From: Peptoniphilus sp. KCTC 25270
Lineage (GTDB): Bacteria > Bacillota > Clostridia > Tissierellales > Peptoniphilaceae
DNA length: 64,000 nt
Direction: 5' to 3'
NCBI RefSeq assembly: GCF_021012875.1
Contig: NZ_JAJMZJ010000003.1
Span: forward strand, 186,001 to 250,000
In this document: positions 60,376-64,000 of the stretch, piece after piece
Position numbering within the stretch: the first letter of the stretch is position 1
Layout: each line of letters begins with the position of its first letter
Position numbers and translations under genes: made by a program
Notes under the pieces: generated by a model
The model's database searches: none
What the model was told of the DNA's origin: nothing
Seen by the model: the letters and a program-made list of their open reading frames with translations, nothing else

Positions 60376-62334
60376 CTATTTTTTATTCTTTAATGACAAT
60401 GTATCAGAGTTAAAGGCAGTTCCACTTCCATCGTAGTAACGGCTAAATAACTCATAATATTCCAAACGAAGACCTTGAATAAATACAATCAAGCCTTCCA
60501 ATCCAATAATTAAAATATTTCCTAATATTAGGATGATAAAGTTTCCAATTCCCGTTCCTGCCATTTCTGCCATAGTATGGAAAGCCATAAACAAACCAAC
60601 GTGGTTAATGGCAAAGGCCCCTACACGAATAAAGGAAACAATTCCGGATAAAGTGGAAATCAATAACTCAATAATAGAGAAAGAAGACTCAATGTAATAT
60701 CCAGTTTTTCCTTCTGCGTAATGGGGTGCTTTATTCTGGATTTTCGCCATAATTGGCTTCTTGAAAATCATAAGAACAATGGATAAAACCAAAATGGCGC
60801 CTGCCACTTTTGCTGGAATCAAAGTTAAAAATCCTGTTAAATCCAATAACATGAAAATTAACATTAAAAATACCAAGAATCCCAACAATCCATGTTCGCC
60901 AAAAATCCCTTCGTAGAGATTTTTATTTCGGATGGCATTGGCAAAACTAAGTCCATAGGCCATAAACAATAACAACATCCCAAATCCTATGGCAATAATT
61001 AATACCTCGTTAATATTGTGGAAAGGACGAATCCATAGGGCCGGCAAAATCTCTTCATTTCCAAATAAAGACCCATATAAGAATCCAAATACAATACTGG
61101 CGCCACCCATTCGGGTTAATAGGCCGCCCATATCTTTTAAGTTGGGCTTTCTTCTAATGAGAAGTCCCCCTAACAAAAAGATTAACCCTTGTCCAACATC
61201 TCCAAACATCGCACCGAATAAAATCATATAGGTAATTCCCACAAATATCGTCGGGTCGATTTCGTTATAATGAGGCACTCCATACATTCGGACTAAAAGT
61301 TCAAAGGGCTTAAAAAAGGAAGGATTTTTTAATTTTGTAGGAGGAGTGGAAATAAAATTTCCATTTCCTTCATCCAAAACCGTTAAGTGGGTTCCTTCGT
61401 ATTTTTTCACACGATTCCGAACTTCTTCTACGCCTTCTTCGTCGGTCCATCCAGAAAGTAAGAAATATTTCTTAGAATGGGCCATTTGCTCTTTGGCTTC
61501 TTCAATTCGCCCGTAGAATAGAGCCTTGGCCAAAATTTTCTGAATTTCTTCCGAACGCTCATTGAACATTTCGTGTTTGTGTTCATCCAATTCTTCCAAG
61601 CGTTGGTTCAACTGCTCCGTTTCTCTGTTGAAATACTCAAACGTTTCCTTTGTGGTTCCCTCTGCATGCTCCAAAATCGGCACGTCTATCCAATGCAAAC
61701 TTTGTAACACCCGTTCCGCTTCTTCGCTTACTTCATTTGGATAAATGGCCAAGTATACTTCTTCATTTTCGTAGCTACCTGTATGAAATACCATGGCCAA
61801 AATATGATGGTAATTTTCTTTTAAGCGAAGGCGAGCCGCCTTTTCCAAACGACCAAAACGAGCCGTAAAAAATTCCATATCTTTTAAGGCGTTTAAGTCA
61901 ATATCTACATTGTAGAACAAAGATACATTTTCCTTAAAACTATGGGCCAAAGCCAACTGCTCTTTGATTTCTTCTTCTTCTTCAAAATAAACCTTGGTTT
62001 CCTCATAAAGAGCATCCAAATCTTCTCGGGTAGCCAGAGAATCTTCTAACCCTTCCAACTCTTCCTCTGTCAGACCAAAATATTGCATTAACTGCCTTGT
62101 ATGAGCCAATCGCTCCCGTTCTACGGGATTCACTTCATAGGGAATCAGGCGGCTTACGTCCACCATCATGTCTACATCCCTAGATTCAACATCGTAAATT
62201 GCATTGGCTTGGTTTAGCTGAGCCATTGCATCGACCATATCCAAAGATCCACTGTGTAAAATTTCATAAAGCATCTCTTCCATATAGTCTAATTTCCCAA
62301 CGATGTTAAGCATTAGCATTTTCTCTACAGCCAT
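60376..62334 (-). CDS. ntpI: V-type ATPase subunit I (membrane stator)
   Basis: A 652-residue stator: an N-terminal cytoplasmic half with coiled coils (ETEQLNQRLEELDEHKHEMF) and a C-terminal half with about seven membrane helices, including PTIFVGITYMILFGAMFGDVG QG, GSLFGNEE and SFIRVGAFAINHVGLFMAFH with the arginine essential for ion movement. Overlaps the ntpC stop by one base. Full family length. Confidence 0.95.
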   Translation of the reverse strand: MAVEKMLMLNIVGKLDYMEEMLYEILHSGSLDMVDAMAQLNQANAIYDVESRDVDMMVDVSRLIPYEVNPVERERLAHTRQLMQYFGLTEEELEGLEDSLATREDLDALYEETKVYFEEEEEIKEQLALAHSFKENVSLFYNVDIDLNALKDMEFFTARFGRLEKAARLRLKENYHHILAMVFHTGSYENEEVYLAIYPNEVSEEAERVLQSLHWIDVPILEHAEGTTKETFEYFNRETEQLNQRLEELDEHKHEMFNERSEEIQKILAKALFYGRIEEAKEQMAHSKKYFLLSGWTDEEGVEEVRNRVKKYEGTHLTVLDEGNGNFISTPPTKLKNPSFFKPFELLVRMYGVPHYNEIDPTIFVGITYMILFGAMFGDVGQGLIFLLGGLLIRRKPNLKDMGGLLTRMGGASIVFGFLYGSLFGNEEILPALWIRPFHNINEVLIIAIGFGMLLLFMAYGLSFANAIRNKNLYEGIFGEHGLLGFLVFLMLIFMLLDLTGFLTLIPAKVAGAILVLSIVLMIFKKPIMAKIQNKAPHYAEGKTGYYIESSFSIIELLISTLSGIVSFIRVGAFAINHVGLFMAFHTMAEMAGTGIGNFIILILGNILIIGLEGLIVFIQGLRLEYYELFSRYYDGSGTAFNSDTLSLKNKK

Positions 62335-63353
62335 TATATATCACCTACTTCCTCTGGAATGGATAATAAACCTCTTGTACGACTTCCTAAGAATCCTACT
62401 CGTTTGGACTCAATAATCGTAGAAATATCACGGACAGTGTATTCCAATAATATGGGGAGGGCGATAATCTTTGCAATATCAAAAGCCGTCGATTGTATCC
62501 GTTTTCGATACATTTCATATAAAATATGTTCTACTTCAATATCAATAAGCCCTACTTCCCTGGAACTTGGAAATAAATATCCATAATGGGTTTTTTGTAC
62601 TTCTTTTACGTATTCTTCTAAGGTTTCACAACGTACCAATTTTCTTAATTTTGGCAAATGAAGAGAATATCCTCCATCAATAATAAAATTTGCCATTTCT
62701 TGAGGAAGAATTTCATAACTTCTCTTTCCTCGATAAATATACATTAAATTAATTAAATCAATATGGGTTCCTATTAATTCTCTGGCTATTTTTTGGTCTT
62801 TTTTACCCAATTTCTTCATATGATTAAATATATTCTCATAATAACTTCGATCCAAGGTCATCTCTATGTAAAAGAGGATGCGATCCATCGGTTGATCTTC
62901 GTATACTATAAGTTTTCTTCCATATTCCGTTTTTTCCAAATTGGATAAAAAACTTCGTATGGTTAATTCGCCCCCTTCGCTTCCTAAAAAAGAAGGAGGG
63001 AGGGCCAAAAGACCTTGCCGTAAAGGCGCCAAATCTTCATGATGGACCAAAGCACGCATCACTCGCTTAATATCTCGGATTTCGTATCGTGCTAAAATGG
63101 CTTTATAAAAAGTCTTGGTCTCTCCTTGCAAATAATAGGATAGACTCACCAATATGGAATAGACTCTTTCTTCCAACATTCGATTGATTTTATATAAATC
63201 AAAAGTCGGACCAAAATCCAATCCCCACCAATTTTCCACAAAGGAAACCACTTCTGCTACAGTATTTCGCTCCAACGCTTCCAATTGTGGTTGCTCTTTA
63301 ATATATTTTGCATACGTAGAGCGTATTTTTGTATTTACTGCATGGAAATGCAT
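62334..63353 (-). CDS. ntpC: V-type ATPase subunit C (d-type)
   Basis: A 339-residue AC39/subunit C protein that links the membrane ring to the shaft. Seen: helical throughout, with AVNTKIRSTYAKYIKEQPQL, YEIRDIKRVMRAL and ELIGTHIDLINLMYIYRGKR (the family's ..D..N.....R.k) and a C-terminal ARxxFGSR-like region (GFLGSRTRGLLS). The start at 63353 is 12 bp after the stalk gene. Confidence 0.9.
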   Translation of the reverse strand: MHFHAVNTKIRSTYAKYIKEQPQLEALERNTVAEVVSFVENWWGLDFGPTFDLYKINRMLEERVYSILVSLSYYLQGETKTFYKAILARYEIRDIKRVMRALVHHEDLAPLRQGLLALPPSFLGSEGGELTIRSFLSNLEKTEYGRKLIVYEDQPMDRILFYIEMTLDRSYYENIFNHMKKLGKKDQKIARELIGTHIDLINLMYIYRGKRSYEILPQEMANFIIDGGYSLHLPKLRKLVRCETLEEYVKEVQKTHYGYLFPSSREVGLIDIEVEHILYEMYRKRIQSTAFDIAKIIALPILLEYTVRDISTIIESKRVGFLGSRTRGLLSIPEEVGDI

Positions 63354-63365
63354 AGCACACCTTCT

Positions 63366-63674
63366 TTATTGAATAATCATGCGAAAAGCTTTCTCTACTA
63401 AATCTTCTTTGTTTTCTTGATAGAAAGCATCTACTGCATCGATTTTCCTCTGATTTTCTTCTTCAATTTCTTTCACTTCATCCAAAGCCTTCGCATAAAC
63501 ACGATTGTATTCATCAATAGCAGCCTGTTTTGATTCTTCGTGGCCCTCTACTTCCAATTGATTCAAACGGGTTTCCGTTTCTGCTTTTTCTGCTTCTAAC
63601 TTTTTTTCGGATTCCTTTACCAATTTCTTGGTTTTTTCGTCCATTTGAAGGACTTGGCGAATCATATCTTCCAT
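63366..63674 (-). CDS. ntpF: V-type ATPase peripheral stalk subunit (G/H type)
   Basis: A 102-residue, almost wholly helical, charged protein (KLVKESEKKLEAEKAETETR, DEVKEIEEENQRKIDAVDAF), the partner of subunit E in the outer stalk. The start is ATG 63674 after GGAGG (63682-63686); an earlier in-frame reading from 63722 would cross a terminator hairpin and is rejected. First gene of the operon (order F-type stalk, C, I, K, F, E, A, B, D), differing from the usual I-K-E-C-F-A-B-D. Confidence 0.85.
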   Translation of the reverse strand: MEDMIRQVLQMDEKTKKLVKESEKKLEAEKAETETRLNQLEVEGHEESKQAAIDEYNRVYAKALDEVKEIEEENQRKIDAVDAFYQENKEDLVEKAFRMIIQ

Positions 63675-63685
63675 TTCATTTCCTC

Positions 63686-63721
63686 CATAAAAAATAAAAG
63701 TGCGACCGGCCAAAGGTCGCA
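63686..63721 (-). terminator. Terminator hairpin directly before the V-ATPase ribosome binding site
   Basis: TGCGACC (63701-63707) with GGTCGCA (63715-63721), loop GGCCAAA. In minus-strand RNA it is followed by ACUUUUAUUUUUU, then the first ribosome binding site. It either ends the upstream DUF1622-like gene or attenuates the operon. Confidence 0.8.
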
Positions 63722-63768
63722 TCGTTTTTTTATTTAATTATCTAGTTGCCCCATCCGGAATAATTATC

Positions 63769-63797
63769 AATATAACCTTTTTTATATAAAAATACAA
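63769..63797 (-). promoter_or_regulatory. Candidate promoter of the V-ATPase operon
   Basis: On the minus strand TTGTAT (63792-63797) and TATATT (63769-63774), exactly 17 bp apart, about 95 bp upstream of the first ATG. The terminator hairpin lies between it and the gene. Confidence 0.55.
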
Positions 63798-63815
63798 GGA
63801 CTTTGTAGAAAAATT

Positions 63816-64000
63816 TTAGACTTCCTCTTCCTCCTCTACAACTGTATATTCATATTCCACATCCTGGGGATGCTCCCTTAAATCATGGTCCGCTTTTTGC
63901 CTATATTCCCAATGAATCAAAAGAGTCAAAAAGATTCGAATAATGACCAAAGCTGCCACTTCTAACAACTGATCCGTTGTTCGATAAGCGATGGTCTTCA
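63816..64000 (-). CDS. DUF1622-like membrane protein, 3' end only
   Basis: The last 60 or so codons of a gene running off the right edge; the stop is at 63816-63818. The visible part reads TIAYRTTDQLLEVAALVIIR IFLTLLIHWEYRQK then an acidic tail ending VVEEEEEV. The 'T.dqLl.va.lviIR..Lt..i..E' pattern resembles the C-terminal part of DUF1622 family membrane proteins. It is upstream of the V-ATPase operon on the same strand, separated by a terminator-like hairpin. Confidence 0.6.
   Translation of the reverse strand, partial: KTIAYRTTDQLLEVAALVIIRIFLTLLIHWEYRQKADHDLREHPQDVEYEYTVVEEEEEV

Noticed and set aside
1-64000. tRNA or rRNA genes
   Set aside because: I saw no cloverleaf with CCA-type end or rRNA-like stretch on either strand.

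Overview
The window looks like chromosomal DNA of a low-G+C, anaerobic Gram-positive bacterium. The evidence is a V-type ATPase operon, a sufCBDSU iron-sulfur operon, S-layer-homology (SLH) surface proteins, an LPxTG-like anchored giant adhesin, MurJ, DegV and an Fe-alcohol dehydrogenase. The gene set resembles Peptoniphilaceae/Tissierellia-type Firmicutes, but this is inferred from gene content only.

Layout. 0-11 kb: the 5' end of a pilin gene and, upstream of it on the same strand, a 3464-residue sortase-anchored adhesin with about ten SpaA/Cna_B-like domains. 11-16 kb: a DegV/DUF1836 pair, a DJ-1/PfpI protein and an aldehyde dehydrogenase, separated by dense clusters of structured intergenic repeats. 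16-24 kb: three SLH-anchored surface proteins; two of them share an almost identical 682-bp SLH tract. 24-25.5 kb: a second large repeat cluster. Then come an XRE regulator and murJ.

27.7-32.5 kb is a compact (about 4.8 kb) putative integrative element: tyrosine recombinase, Rep_trans-type rolling-circle initiator, SSB, an endolysin-like amidase, a roughly 600-bp gene-poor tract packed with long hairpins, then a DUF1659/DUF2922/zinc-ribbon/YvrJ cassette. It is bounded by a 12-bp direct repeat that overlaps the murJ -10 box. A hairpin just upstream of rep resembles a pT181-type nick site.

32.5-64 kb is ordinary core genome: NamZ-type muramidase, MarR regulator, RocB-like peptidase plus AGCS symporter, a class III aminotransferase, the suf operon, mutY plus NUDIX, Fe-ADH, a DEAD-box helicase, XpaC/TelA, SelO, an SLH-CAP protein, and a nine-gene V-ATPase operon ending in a NUDIX gene. 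The last bases hold the 3' end of a DUF1622-like membrane protein gene.

Working together: the left third is a cell-surface locus, the middle is a mobile replicon, and the right half is housekeeping. The most notable unexplained structures are two families of intergenic structured repeats (one with compensatory stem changes around a conserved loop) and the small replicon. All calls come from reading the sequence; no database searches were possible.
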